Part shown: piece by piece, positions 1-11,085 of the stretch
Layout of the letters: every line of letters begins with the position of its first letter
How positions within the stretch are numbered: the first letter of the stretch is position 1
DNA from: Micropterix aruncella
Taxonomy: Eukaryota > Arthropoda > Insecta > Lepidoptera > Micropterigidae
DNA length: 64,000 nt
Assembly (NCBI GenBank): GCA_944548615.1
Contig: OX155980.1
Location: 862,282-926,281, forward strand
Direction of reading: 5' to 3'
Translations under genes and position numbers: made by a program
Notes under the pieces: generated by a model
The model's input: only the letters and a program-made list of their open reading frames with translations
Databases searched by the model: none
Told to the model about the DNA's origin: nothing

Positions 1-39
1 GTGTTTTTTTTTTTTTTTAATCTATGGTTTTATTACTAA

Positions 40-756
40 ATAGCTGACCCGTGCCGGTAAAACTTTATACCTGTGATGAAATTATGAGTGTGGTTCGGTT
101 AGTACTGAGTGATTTGATTTATTTCCTGACTGTGAAAAGAAGGGTTATATTTTTACTGCATATTATGTGTGTATGTATTTGCATGCCAATTTGACTATAA
201 TACCGTTATTTGTGAGCGTCTTCTTGTGAGTGTCTTATTTGTTAGTGTCTTATCTCTTTAACTATTTATGCAGTAAAATTAAAATTATATGCAGTAAAAG
301 GGAAAAGTCTTTTGTTTTAAATACTTGAAACGATAAATTTACTTATTTTGATAAGAATTCATAATTGTTGATAATATGACCTAATGATTTAAATTATTTT
401 AATAATATAAAATACTGTTTTTTGTGACCTAAAAAGTTAGACGTATGCTGTCACTGACTTTTTTGTAGGCATTATCAAGCGCTACAACTTTTTTCTAGAA
501 CTTAATCATATGTCTCTTATCGTTAAGGCAGCGTTAGTTAGAAACGTTTTCGTTCGACCGTTTATTCTCCGAATTACTTTGCAAATCCGACTACAACGAA
601 AAAGTCTTTTCATTTTTCGTATTTATATATAGCCTATAACACTCACAAGTAACGTGGCTTTCTATTGGTAAAAGAATTTTAAAAATCGGTTTAGTAGATC
701 CAGAGATTACTTCCTACAACGTCACAAACTTTACCTCTTTATAATATTAGTATAGA
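40..756 (-). mobile_element. Nonautonomous Helitron, copy A
   Basis: Read on the minus strand, the element begins TCTATACTAATATTATAA directly after a host A and ends near GGTCAGCTA before a host T, which is the Helitron arrangement (TC start, CTAG-like end, insertion between A and T). It is colinear with the copies at 5192 and 16200. The terminal hairpin seen in those copies is deleted here, and the terminal CTAG is degenerate. No Rep/helicase coding sequence is present, so transposition would need proteins supplied in trans. Confidence 0.8.
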
Positions 757-1261
757 TAATGGTTGATATCGATATAGGTTTATAGTTGGTGATATTTTAT
801 CTAAGTACCTTGTATATACATAATTTAAGCATCTACATATATAGCTTTAATAAAGGGAAGTAAATAAAGTATTTTACTGAATAAAATATTTTGCAATTTC
901 AGTACTCTTTTTAAGTTGTATTTCTGTTAGACTTGTAATAAGCATGTAATAAATTTCGTTTGGTATATGTGGCGAATTGGTAAAATAAACTTTGCAAGTG
1001 GGTACGAAATTACCCATTCTCTGGGTCTAATTTTCAATAACAATAATCGTCTTGAAAAGCGTATCAGCAAAATAGTCGATTTGGGGTTTTGCAAGGCTGG
1101 AGGCATTTTACGGAATCCTCCCGGATTCCGTGTTCCTCCCGGAATCCTCCCGATTCCCGATGTCAGTGTCAAGGTCGGTAGCTTAGTCGTCAATACCCTG
1201 ATTTCCTCGACCTTGGACCATGGTGACTGTTAGTACGGTCAGTATTTGTATAAGAATTCTA
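757..1261. other. Unassigned AT-rich stretch
   Basis: No gene, inverted repeat or second copy in this window was recognised. Opposing 88-codon open frames cross 927-1233, but they are antisense to one another, resemble no family I know and sit over a short internal duplication (cggaatcctcccg, 1113-1150), so I do not call them. Confidence 0.4.
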
Positions 1262-1456
1262 CGATTCTACGATTCTACGATTCTACGATTCTACGACGAA
1301 TAACTTTTAGTAGGTTCCAAAGTTTCTTAGATACTATATATTTTTTTAAATTAATATATGTATGTAACGTAAAGATTAAAGTAGTAATGACACCACGTCG
1401 AAGAGCGGTTTTTAGCCACCAATTGGACACGACGTAAATGTAATGTAATGTAATGT
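1262..1456 (+). mobile_element. LINE 3' end with (taatg)n tail, copy 1
   Basis: Five tandem copies of the 8-mer ttctacga lead into about 150 bp that is colinear with 19553-19745. Both copies share 'agtaggttccaa', 'gtaacgtaaagattaaag' and 'caattggacacgacgtaaatg'. Each ends in a different short tandem tail, (taatg)n here and (taaatg)n there. A conserved body followed by a variable microsatellite tail is typical of a non-LTR retrotransposon 3' end. No coding part remains. Confidence 0.55.
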
Positions 1457-2094
1457 AGAATACTGAGCGGAGGCTGCAAAGAAAGTAAAATGCTTCTGCG
1501 AGATTTTGTTTTCACATTCCTCCGTCATCATGTATCGCTATTACTCAGCAGAGCCTACATGCGGAACATGAATCAATAAGGGAACTCCGTCTTGTTTCTT
1601 ACGTTTTCGACGATCGGCAAAGGCTATATTGCTAGATTTGACAATTAATTTAAATTTTGATATTTTTATTATACGATTGTCTATTTTCATGACTATCATA
1701 TTATTGCCTTCATAATTATGGCTACAGACATTGAGCTCTATATTTGATCATCAATTGTCATTGTTAGATTTTTTCTATTTATAACTTTCAAACCGATTAT
1801 CAATGACTAAAATTAATTTATATTGTCACAACTATCACGATAGTTAATATAGTATTCCTTAATTAATTATATTACCAAAAATTTTAGGCGCAATGACGCA
1901 TCCAAGTGTAGGTTAGCCTATCTACTGGAGCAGAACTAAATTGAATTGAATTAAATTGAATTTTCAACCTAGTATAAACTAAACAAACGTGTAACCTTTA
2001 TTCGTCGATGACCTGGTCTCCAAAGCATACGTCAGTTATAACTAAATAAAGCTTCTAGTTTTCATGGAAGTTTATACTACTATTCGAGTATTAT
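1457..2094. other. Unassigned AT-rich stretch
   Basis: No gene or repeat structure was recognised beyond a short aattgaattaaattgaat tract near 1940-1960. Confidence 0.4.
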
Positions 2095-2690
2095 ATCAAA
2101 AATCAAAATCAAAATGTTCTTTATTCATATAGACACAATTAAATATTATTTTTAATTTATGTTCTTATGATGCGTCCAAGCCTTACTCCCAAGCCGTTTT
2201 GTCATTTACATAATCAGATATTGTATAGTATGCTTTTTTATACAATTTTGCTTTGATGGTAGCTTTAAACTTATTTACAGATAGTTCTCTAATAGTATGA
2301 GGAAGTTTGTTATAGAAGCGTATACATTGTCCCAAAAAAGAATTGCTTATTTTGTGGAGACGAGTAGCACGTACAACAAGGTTATGCTTATGTCTAGTAT
2401 TAAAATTATGATTGTCGCTTTTTATTTTAAACTTGTCAATATTCTTGTGGACATACAACAGATTTTCGTATATATATATTGTGATGCAACAGTAAGAATA
2501 TTGATCTTTTTGAATTTTTCTCAAAGTGAAACTCGAGGACCAAGTTTATATATAGCTCTTACAGCACGTTTCTGAAGTATAAAGATGTTATTGATGTCCG
2601 CACAGCTTCCCCAGAGAAGAATCCCATAGGACATAATGCTATGAAAGTAACTAAAGTATACTATTCTTGCTGTATCTACATCAGTCAGCC
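2095..2690 (-). pseudogene. 3' fragment of a Jockey-type LINE (RT C-terminus)
   Basis: On the minus strand the translation gives the end of a Jockey-superfamily reverse transcriptase protein. A segment reading MSYGILLWGS, then FILQKRAVRAIY, is followed after a frame break near 2524 by NTRHKHNLVV and IRFYNKLPHTIREL. These are the conserved motifs downstream of the RT palm. The last open frame is 2183-2524 (113 codons). After the stop, the 3' UTR ends in an AATAAA-like signal and an attttgattttgatttttga tail (2095-2120), the usual tail of lepidopteran Jockey LINEs. The copy is 5'-truncated and frameshifted, so it is dead. Confidence 0.85.
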
Positions 2691-2879
2691 GCCTTATTGT
2701 TTTGGAATCGGAACTGTTTTATGTATATGGAATCGATTGTCTAATTTTATAATTTCTTCATTCAATTTCGGGAAACATTGTATAAAGGTGTGGACGGATA
2801 TAACAAATATTCTTTCTTTTCTTTTAAGAATTATTTTTATTTTATATGGTAATATGAAATCGGAAACTTTAGCGGTATC

Positions 2880-2971
2880 GACGTTTCGGCGATGTTGCAA
2901 CCGACGATGTCCAGAGTAGTAACCATGTCTACCCTCCTGTACAATGTCGGTTGCAACATCGACAAAACGTC
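2880..2971. repeat. 26-bp inverted repeat
   Basis: The arms 2880-2905 and 2946-2971 are complementary except at about two positions and flank a 40-nt loop. The arm contains cgatgttgcaaccgac. It could be the foldback core of a small transposon or the structured 3' end of a retroelement. No further boundary was found, and the surrounding 2691-3275 holds nothing else that I recognise. Confidence 0.6.
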
Positions 2972-3897
2972 GGGTACTACAAACTTCACGCGGTAAATTC
3001 ATGTTTTAAACCCTTTTGTTTATATTTTACTTTGTACGATAAATTGCATATAGGTGTCATTACCGGCATGTCCTGAAAATCGGGATTACATCAACTGAGG
3101 ATGTTCTGCAATTTGCAGTTATAACTGCTCATTGGTATCTAGACTATTTTAATTCATGGATTATTTAATATTTCTTATAGTCTTCTTGACAAACACCTGC
3201 GTGTCATGAATTCACCTATTTGGTTTTTGTATTGCCCTTCGTGTAATTTAAGAAAGGCAAGAAAATATTTTTTATTTATAAGAAAAAGGCACATATTTTT
3301 TCCAGAAAGGCAAGAAAAGTGGATTTTTGGCGTTCTAATTCCAAGAAATGAAGAGATTTCTACAAACTTTAATTACTGAATTACCTGGACCATTTCTTGA
3401 TGTTGACCATAGCGGCCTTTAATTTTAGATATAACGAATATTATTTACTTATTCAGCCCATTTTCCGAAAGTCGTTATTCGTAAAACGCTCGGAAGGCAA
3501 ACTTTGAGCTCCTTAATACAGTAATATCACTACAACGAAAACCGTATACTATTTTTTTTTATGTCCGTCATGTATTCTTGATGTACACTACGGCTTTATT
3601 TTTTCGTTTTTTGACCACATATCCAAGGTATACATTACTTACAATTACACAAAATTAAAAAAAAATCTTCCTGTATCATTCTAATTTTCTCAGAAATAAA
3701 ATAAGATTCTTATATAATACTTATACTATATTAAAGTTCATCTTTTAGCAATACGATATAATATAAATTATTGTCATTAGAAAGGAGAAAACACTGCAAA
3801 AAACAATTAGAAATTGTGTATATATTTGCTTGCGCAAGAGAAGAGCGCTCAGTGCCGCGGTTTTCTCCCAGGGTTGAATAGTTATTTATTTATTAAC

Positions 3898-4119
3898 CCC
3901 TCGAGGCCCGCGGTTTTATTTTAATGTGTGCCTTACGGCCCGTAAGAAATTCGCGAGTCTCAAAAAAAAGATGGCGTTTCAGAAAAAAAACGATTACTCC
4001 GAAACTGTCACACCGATCGTCTAAAAAAGACCTGTTTTATGTTCCTATTCGGCCTCGCCTGGCCATTTCGGGCCGTCTGGGGTTCGACGGTAAATATCAA
4101 TTCTGGACGTTTCGGGCCG
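3898..4119. other. Unassigned GC-richer segment beside the hairpin-core element
   Basis: This segment begins 'aacccctcgaggcccgcgg' and lies between the interrupted MITE and hairpin-core copy 1. The other three hairpin-core copies have nothing like it upstream, so it is either a separate insertion or a longer variant of that element. The phrase 'cgggccgtctgg' occurs twice (4068 and 4108). A 71-codon open frame crosses it with no recognisable motif. Confidence 0.4.
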
Positions 4120-4675
4120 TCTGGTACGCTATTGCATAGCTTTTATCGCCGGCCTAGGCCAGCGCGGCGACCGAATGAAGAAATTTCTTAACGAAAGTTA
4201 ATGATTTTAAACTGATAATTACGTCTAAACGAGTACTGCTTACGATTCGAAAAAAATATATGTTAAACAAAAACATTTTCCTAATATTCTTAGCTTTGAA
4301 TATTTTAGATTTTGTTTATATTACATAGTGTAATTAATTTGTGAAATTAGGTCTAACCGAACACAAAAACGACTACTACGCAAATACTATCTGGCGTATT
4401 ATTATGAGACCTGCACCATTTTAAAGATAATTTAATTATCTATCTTTTTATCTACGATTTTTTTCGAATAATTCGGTTTTTTTGCTTTATTGAATAAAAA
4501 ATTCGTGCGCTGTGCTCTATCGAAAGACGTTTAAATTATTCCGAATCATTTGCTTCCGCAGCCGCAAAAGATTCGGAATAATTTCAACGTTTTCCGATAG
4601 AGCGCAGTTATCTGATATCAGAAAAAAATGCTATGCAATAGCTTTACCGTGGCAGTCCCCGAGTGCCACACGTAT
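4120..4675 (+). mobile_element. Hairpin-core element, copy 1
   Basis: First of four copies (also 13856, 34583 and, reversed, 62318). The element starts with the imperfect palindrome GCTATTGCATAGC and carries a long internal foldback whose arms (about 40 bp, around 4508-4548 and 4562-4608) contain attattccgaatcatttgc. It repeats the first palindrome in inverted form (gctatgcaatagc) near 4631 and ends at gagtgccacacgta plus a T-run. There is no open frame of note. The class is unclear; a nonautonomous DNA transposon is most likely. Confidence 0.75.
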
Positions 4676-4790
4676 TTTTTTTTATTTATTTATTTATCCT
4701 ATCTTTTATAGTTACATCCAAAAAAAATGCGTTCATTTTTTCAACTCATTTTAAAAGAATACCTACGCTATTTTGTAATAAGGCTCTTAA

Positions 4791-5191
4791 TCAAACATGT
4801 ATGGATTGACGGCAGCCGCATGGTGGCCGGCAGTCATTTGCAATTTAATTATTTCGTCCAGCAAACATTGACAAACATTCTGTGGATTCGTTTTAACGAT
4901 TTCGATTTGGAAACCTAATAAGGCAGTAGCCCATTACCGTTTGATTACATTCCACACGGAACGGAAGCAGAAGTAGATTATGGGAGGAAAGGCGTAAATG
5001 TAATAGGAGCCTGTGTACATATCAGGGGTTCATACTTAATTGAACATTAGACCGCCCTCAAAGGATTCTGCGGAATTTTATCCAGTGGCGTGCGAGACAA
5101 TCTCAAATCGACATATAAATACCTACTATCCTATATCATATCTAAATTCGATGTCCGTCATTACAAAGAAGCAATTCTTTATTATTAAATA
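4791..5191. other. Unassigned stretch
   Basis: No gene or repeat was recognised. A 63-codon frame at 4727-4918 starts inside the MITE tail and shows no family motif. Confidence 0.4.
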
Positions 5192-5926
5192 CTAGCTAAC
5201 CCGTGCCCACTTCGTTGGGCGGTAAAACTTTATACTAGTGATGAAATTATGAGTGTGGTTCGGTTAGTACTGAGCGCTATGATTTATTTCCTGACTGCCA
5301 AAAGAAGGGTTATATTTTTATTGCATATGTATGTATGTATGTATTTGCATGCCAATTTGACTATAATTGTGAGAGTCTTCTTGTGAGTGTCTTATTTGTG
5401 AGCGTATTATCTCTTTAACTATTTATGCAGTAAAAGGGAAACTAAAGGCAGTAAAGGGAAAAAGTCTTTTGTTTTAAACACTTGAGACGATAATTTTACT
5501 TATTTTGATAAGAATTCATAATTGTCGATTATATGACCAATAAACATGACCTAACGATTTAAATTATTTTTTTAATATCAAATACTACTTTTCGTGACTT
5601 TAATATAAAAGTTTGATATATGCTGTCGCTGACTGTAGGCATTATTAAGCTCTACAACTTTTCACAAGAACTTAATCATATATCTCTCATCGTTAAGGCA
5701 GCGTTAGTTAGAAACGTTTTCGTTCGACCGCTTATTCTCCGACTTACTTTGCAAATCCGACTACCACGAAAAAGTCTTTTCATTTTTCGGATTAATATAT
5801 AGCCTATGACACTCACAAATAACGTGGCTTTCTACTGGTAAAAGAATTTTCAAAATCGGTTCAGTACATCCAGAGATTACTTCCTACAACGTCACAAACT
5901 TTACCTCTTTATAATATTAGTATAGA
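5192..5926 (-). mobile_element. Nonautonomous Helitron, copy B (complete termini)
   Basis: On the minus strand the 5' end is TCTATACTAATATTATAA after host A. The 3' end carries the stem-loop GCCCA-ACGAAG-TGGGC, nine nucleotides before the terminal CTAG, followed by host T. This is the textbook Helitron 3' structure and A/T target. The length is 735 bp with no Rep/helicase frame. The 60-codon frame at 5620-5802 is not conserved in copies A and C. Confidence 0.9.
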
Positions 5927-6321
5927 TGATTTCGCATATAACTCAAAATAATCTGGGGTAGAATGCTGCGATTTTCTCGGGTATTCTCATCCCCGGAACT
6001 GCGATTTTTTTGAGCCTGGTCAAAAACTTAACATTGGTGCACTTCCCCTCCATCATTTGAGATACTTTATTTAAAAAAAACATCAATCAAATATACTGGG
6101 TAAAGCATTTTTTTAAAAAAACTCTCTTTATTACATATTTGTTAAAAAAAACTATTGTGGTAATAAATTAAATACATACAAACAGTGTAGACAACGCACA
6201 TAACAGACTGTACATTGCAATTTTAATTAGTTTTCTTCTTATTTATTGGTTTTTATATGTATTAGTTTTAATTTTCTATTTATTAAAAATAAAAATAATA
6301 AAAATAATAAATATTTAAAAA
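5927..6321. other. Unassigned AT-rich stretch
   Basis: Nothing was recognised beyond A- and T-runs and a short (aataaaaat)n tract near 6285-6320. Confidence 0.4.
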
Positions 6322-6610
6322 TCCTACTCCTATTATAAACGCGAAAGTTTGTAAGAATGTATGTATGGATGTTTGTTACTCTTTCACGCAAGAACTACTG
6401 AATGGATTTTGATAAAACTTTACAAGCTATAATTTGTAAATATATAGTGTGAATTATCCAAAATGTAACGATAAGTGTCAAGTAAGTAAGAAAAAAATCT
6501 GCCATCTGCGAGCTATTCTGGCGTTGCGCCACAAAAACCGTTGGAGTTACACGTATATAATGATCACAATTTTCCATCACCACGCTGGTGAAACCGCGGG
6601 GCGCAGCTCG
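6322..6610 (+). mobile_element. Second Helitron-like family, nonautonomous
   Basis: It begins A|TCCTACTCCTATTATAAAC and continues 'gcgaaagtttgtaagaatg...' and 'gttactctttcacgcaagaa', a sequence type widespread in Lepidoptera. It ends 'accgcggggcgcagctcg' before host T. The TC start, CTCG end (one change from CTAG) and A/T flanks fit a Helitron. The length is 289 bp and it does not code. Confidence 0.7.
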
Positions 6611-6630
6611 TATTAAATATATTACTTACA

Positions 6631-6668
6631 AACTTACAAACATTACTTCTTTATAACATTAGTATAGA
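6631..6668 (-). mobile_element. Helitron 5'-terminal fragment
   Basis: About 38 bp matching the last 38 bp (minus-strand 5' end) of Helitron copies A-C, including 'ttagtatagat'. It is a truncated relic abutting the previous element. Confidence 0.6.
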
Positions 6669-8152
6669 TTAGTATGGATAGATTGGCCTTATTTTGTCTA
6701 TGTTTAAATTCTTGCCCTTGAACAAGTTTTTTACTTAGTTGGGCAGCATAAGACTATCATCATATATAAGCGTGACATAACTTGAAGTGGATTTATAAAT
6801 TTTTAATTTAAATTGTATTCCTTGTTGAAGTATAAATAATACCTATGAAATGTGTTACGCCTAATGAAAATTATGTCCGCTAGATACCATAAATAAATAA
6901 ATAAATAATAAAATAAACTAAATGGATTCTTAGGACACGTCGAGCTTTCCTTTCCACGAAAAATATATTACCACATCAACTAATTGTTAGTGACACTTTT
7001 GAAAGAGTAGTTGTTAAAAAAGAAACTAACACAAATTACTCTAACATCTAATCAGTCACAAAAATTTCGTTCGATGCTTAAGGTTCGGCCGTTCGGATTA
7101 GCTCGGCTTCGCTCGTGTAGCCTCGTCCTCTTAAGTCTGTATGGAGGAATTTCTAGACGCAATGGGAACTCCCCTGGCAGAGACGGGAGAGGGATGCTTC
7201 CCAAAATCAAATGAACAATCGTTGGCACAAATCGCCTTCGATACTAGGCGTTTCAGTAAAACAAGTTTAAATTGCCGCCAGGTGCAGAAACCCGATTGCC
7301 CCCCCCCCCCCTCCATCCCCACCTACTCTCTAGATCAGGGGGGCAGTACCACGAGTACCTGCTTCTAGTTATTAATAAACATCTTGAGTTGTATTTGCTG
7401 CTGCTAAAATCTACGTCCTTGAGTATTTTAAAAAATGTCTTTATGCTTCCGTGCTTTTAATAGCTCGTCCATCAATCATGATCATAGACCTTTTAAGAAC
7501 ATAAAGATTACATTTTAATATAATGTTTTGTGAATCAATTAGTGTGAGTTTTATTATTCAAAACGCAGGTGTTAATGGATAAAAAAGAATCACGATTCAC
7601 ATTAGGGTCTTTTTGCAAGCCTGCCCTTTACAGAAATTGAAGACGCAGATCCGAATCTGTAAAATGGCCATTAGAACGACGGTACCGTGACCATTATTAC
7701 CGTAATGACGGTGACGCTGTGGCCGCAACTTAATGTCACTGGCCGCCAATGGCTTTTTGACTGCGCCAAGTGGAAAGGTGGGGGAGAGAAAAGGATTGGG
7801 GGAGGGAGGGGACCCACTCTGGGTCACCTCGACGCCGCACCGTGAGATATTGCCCGATTTAGCAATCGAAATTATGATGTTCGGGAAAATTTCGAGTACT
7901 CTTTTCCACGCAGCTTACGTATCTTTATTAATATACTCTAGGTATTAATATACATATAGTCTATGTTTTCGTAAATTGGTAAGTTTAAAACTATATATTG
8001 TATATCATCTCTTGTCTAAATTGAGTAACTAATTTAAGATTAATTACTGTCATTCCTACACAATTGTATGGTTGTATTGGAAATAAATACCTTTTACTTT
8101 ACTTACTTTTATGCTCCTTATCAGTATTGAATTAAAAAAAACCTACAATTAA
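6669..8152. other. LINE-type A-rich tail and unassigned sequence
   Basis: A sequence ending in (aaat)n at about 6888-6912 looks like the 3' end of a LINE on the plus strand, but no coding part was recognised. A poly-C tract (11-12 C) lies at 7300. Overlapping frames at 7011-7460 and 7597-7948 are low-complexity and match nothing I know. A weaker (aata) region lies near 8080. Confidence 0.35.
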
Positions 8153-9720
8153 GAGCCGTTTTCTACTAAGCGGCTAGCCGCGCGCCACCGGCTAGACTGC
8201 GTGCGCGACTGTTCGTCCGCGACTGTATTCTACACACCAGCTCATTTTTAAAACGGACGTCAAAGAAATAATATGTCTTTACTTATTACAAAAGAAAACG
8301 AAAACATTTATTTTGGATTCCTCTTTTGTTAAAAGAACGCACCATAATAGGTGCATTTTATTGGATCTATAATTAAATACGGGAAGAACACAAAAAAAAC
8401 AAATACACAAGAATGTGGGTAAATTCCTTTGATAAATCGTTATCAAAGCTGATACCACTAATAACGAGTACTACGGGGATGGGACAAGTGGGCGCGACCA
8501 ACTGGGCGCGGCCGACTGGGCGCTGCTAACTGGGCGCTGCTGACTGGGCGCTAGGCCAGCTGGGCGCAGGGACAACTGGGCGCGAGCCAAGTGGGCGCGG
8601 GACAGGTGGGCGCCAAAATTATATTATGCAATATATTTACATAATTATATTGATTTATTGTGACTGACGAGAAATATTTTTATTGCTACATTATATAAAA
8701 AAGTAACTAATGGTGAAGCATTACCTTCGTAGCTATACCTTATTACCTTCGGCTTAGGGTGTCTTTAAACTTACGAGTAGGTTGGCTGTAAAATAAATAT
8801 AAGACGATCAATATTATATCAACAGAGCATTAACTATTTCCAGGCCTGTAAATTAGTGGAGTAAATGTATTTGAAAGCTTTCATAGTATATAGAATACTT
8901 TCATTTATATATTAGGACAGTATTTAAAATACCAGTAATGATAATATAAATATATACGTAACCCTAAATACAAAGAGAGCTGTGCATTTTATGATATTTT
9001 TGGATATTTTGCACTAAATTTATTAGGTATTTATTATGTAAATGTTAAATCCCATTTGAACGCTAGCTCTGAAACGGGGGTATCACAGTATAGATACGAA
9101 GTTAATGTTTCACCATTAGTTAATTTTTATATAATGTAGCAATAAAAATATTTCTCGTCAGTCAAAATAAAAAAATATGTAACTATATTGCATAATATAA
9201 TTTTGGCGCCCACCTGTCCCGCGCCCACTTGGCTCGCGCCCAGTTGTCCCTGCGCCCAGTTGGGATAGCTCCCAGTCGGCTGCGCCCAGTTAGCAGCGCC
9301 CAGTCGGCCGCGCCCAGTTGGCCGCGCCCACTTGTCCTAGACCGGAGTACTACAACTCAAATGAGAGAGTGCATATCTACTGAAGAAAAACTACTGATCA
9401 CGTTTCGGTCAGAGTATTCCCAACCATCCATGTTGTTCCATAATGCTGACCAAGACTCAATTTCTATTATAAATTTTCATGCTGTTTTGTCACGATGCCA
9501 CGATGCGTACTGACAACAAATGCCGCGGCGGCCACACAGTCGCGCTCAGCTATTTTTATAGTCGCGGCAATTTGTGTTGCTCAGTAATTTTACTTAGATT
9601 TTGAGTCGCACGCGGCTACTTGTGTTCTTTGGCAGTCGCGGCGACTTACGAGTCGCGGCCTTATGTGTATAGCCTTATGTGCCAGCTGCGCGCGTTTAGA
9701 CGCTCAGTGGATAATGGCCC
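8153..9720. mobile_element. Outer hAT-like MITE interrupted by another transposon
   Basis: The termini are an imperfect inverted repeat: the left end gagccgttttctactaagcg pairs with the reverse complement of the right end, gggccattatccactgagcg, and both continue into gcgcgc-rich sequence. This terminal style is common in hAT-type MITEs of insects. I could not find a convincing target duplication. The centre (8475-9344) is occupied by a younger element. No transposase frame was found. Confidence 0.55.
8475..9344. mobile_element. Transposon with long GGGCGC-repeat TIRs and 8-9 bp TSD
   Basis: The terminal inverted repeats are about 240 bp (8475-8715 and 9100-9344). Each starts near ggacaagtgggcgcg, contains about ten 12-13-mers of the form ctgggcgcNNNN, and then continues into colinear AT-rich sequence (caaaattatattatgcaata). 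GAGTACTAC occurs immediately outside both ends (8466-8474 and 9345-9353), giving a 9-bp duplication, or 8 bp if the element begins with CGG. Long TIRs with an 8-9 bp duplication suit Mutator-, hAT- or P-like superfamilies. There is no transposase, so it is nonautonomous. The 94-codon frame at 9229-9513 is a by-product of the repeat. Confidence 0.85.
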
Positions 9721-9908
9721 TAATATACTGCAAAAACTGTAAATTCAAGAATTGTCGGCGTTAATGTTACACATTCGGAGACAACTTGTTTTACTTTTCC
9801 GGCCAACCAACCAACGAGGAGCAAACGTATTGTGATCGCTTTGATTTTTTTTCGAGATGAAGACGGAAAATAGGTCTATTATGATTGTTCTATCGAAGGG
9901 GGAGCTAA

Positions 9909-10566
9909 TGGGCCCATGCTGGGTTGGCCACGAAGACCTATTCTGTTCAGGGTCGGTCACACTCACGGGTCAACACCCATCCGACGGCCTCCACGCATGA
10001 GGTGCGAACCTAGGTAGGACTCTGGCCTTGGTCAGTTTCCCCTGGGAATCAAACCTCTGGCGCTCCTGGACGATCTGCGCACCGTGCGGCGCAAGCCAAT
10101 CGCTTGTGCACTCTGACTAACAGTCGGGGGAGTCTGGAAGCTGTACTATTTCCTATAGAGCGGGGGTGGTTGCGGACCTTACGGCGACTGCTCTTGAAAT
10201 GACCATCGGTCATCCGATCCTGGGTGAAGAGCCGGGCAAAGGACGCCGTGGTCCGCGATAGATTCGGTATACACCGTTTCACCGCTTAGTAAGGTAGAGG
10301 ACCGCGCAAGCGACCTCGAACTCGGAACCAATCGAGAGACCGGAGAAATCTGGTCACAATTGGAAGTAAGGGCGCGAGTGTCGGCCCGCCAGGTAACATT
10401 ACTGGCTATCTCGCGGTTAAGGTGTTGATCTCTTACGGGTTGTGGCATAGCTAGATGGTGGACTGTTTTGTCCCAAGTCTTCTACGCTCACTGCAGGGAG
10501 ATAGAACGACTAATCGTTAAAACTTCCTGTGGTGACGGGCTCGCCCGCTGTAGTCGACAACCCAAG
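9909..10566 (-). mobile_element. GC-rich SINE-like element, copy 1 (complete)
   Basis: A 658-bp GC-rich block in AT-rich surroundings, reverse complement of 46569-47236. It is bounded by a 14-bp direct repeat with one mismatch, TTGTTCTATCGAAG (9895-9908) and TTGTTTTATCGAAG (10567-10580). Its 5' end (minus strand) is cttgggttgtcgactaca and its 3' end is cattagctccccct. There is no poly(A) or microsatellite tail. Internal 'aggtttgattccc' resembles a pol III B box but lies far from the 5' end. Open frames here are shadows of GC-rich sequence. Confidence 0.8.
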
Positions 10567-10732
10567 TTGTTTTATCGAAGACGCTACAGGAAGCACCATT
10601 ACGTATATTTAATGGGCATATGGAAGAAAAATTATGACGGAATGGTTGATTGAGCTAGGAAGAAACGAAACGGAGAAATTAGTTAATTATAGTGCTGTAT
10701 AAGAATACCAAACTACATAAAATTACTGCTTT

Positions 10733-10830
10733 TATGTATATGTATAGATTATATGTATAAATGTATATATGTATATATGTGTATGTATATGTGTAGATGT
10801 ATATGGTTATATGTGTATGTGTATATATGA
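10733..10830. repeat. (TATG)n-type microsatellite
   Basis: Irregular run of tatatg and tgtatg units. Confidence 0.75.
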
Positions 10831-10875
10831 TTATTTAATATTATTATGTATATTATGTTACTAAATTACAAGTAG

Positions 10876-11085
10876 GTATATGTAAAATTTGTGTAAATAT
10901 AGAGCTACCACGTAAAGCAATGCTACATTATGTCACACTTACCAACTAAAAAATAAAAAAAAATAATGGAAAAAAAGAATACATAAAAGTCTACCTTAGT
11001 ACGGGCATTACTCCAGCAAGGTAGATTTTAATCTTATTAATCTAGTATTATAAATGTGTGTGAACTATTAATAAATAAATAAATA
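10876..11085 (+). mobile_element. LINE 3' end with (aata)n tail, copy 1
   Basis: Colinear with 15610-15815. Shared landmarks are 'gtgtaaatatagagcta', 'aaagcaatgctaca', 'agtctaccttagtac' and 'ccagcaaggtagatttta', followed by an aataaataaataaat tail. A conserved 3' UTR plus variable short-repeat tail indicates a 5'-truncated non-LTR retrotransposon. No reverse transcriptase remains. Confidence 0.65.

Larger units (their letters stand above)
3276..4790 (-). mobile_element. piggyBac-like MITE (TTAA), copy 1, split by an insertion
   Basis: 3276-3897 and 4676-4790 together are the reverse complement of the complete copy at 31952-32679. The right terminus keeps the TIR and TTAA (aaggctcttaa), while the left terminus is degraded. 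About 780 bp has inserted at 3898-4675 into an (attt)n tract that is continuous in the other copy. There is no coding capacity, and the open frames across it are incidental. Confidence 0.75.

Noticed and set aside
2694..3002. 102-codon minus-strand frame
   Set aside because: Crosses an inverted repeat and unrelated AT-rich DNA; no similarity to the adjacent LINE protein.
7011..7948. Cluster of 60-76-codon frames with proline/glycine runs
   Set aside because: Both strands are open over the same GC/poly-C stretch; no motif, splice context or second copy supports a gene.
9229..9513. 94-codon frame MARAQLSLRPVG...
   Set aside because: Translation of the GGGCGC repeat arm; its inverted partner gives no equivalent.
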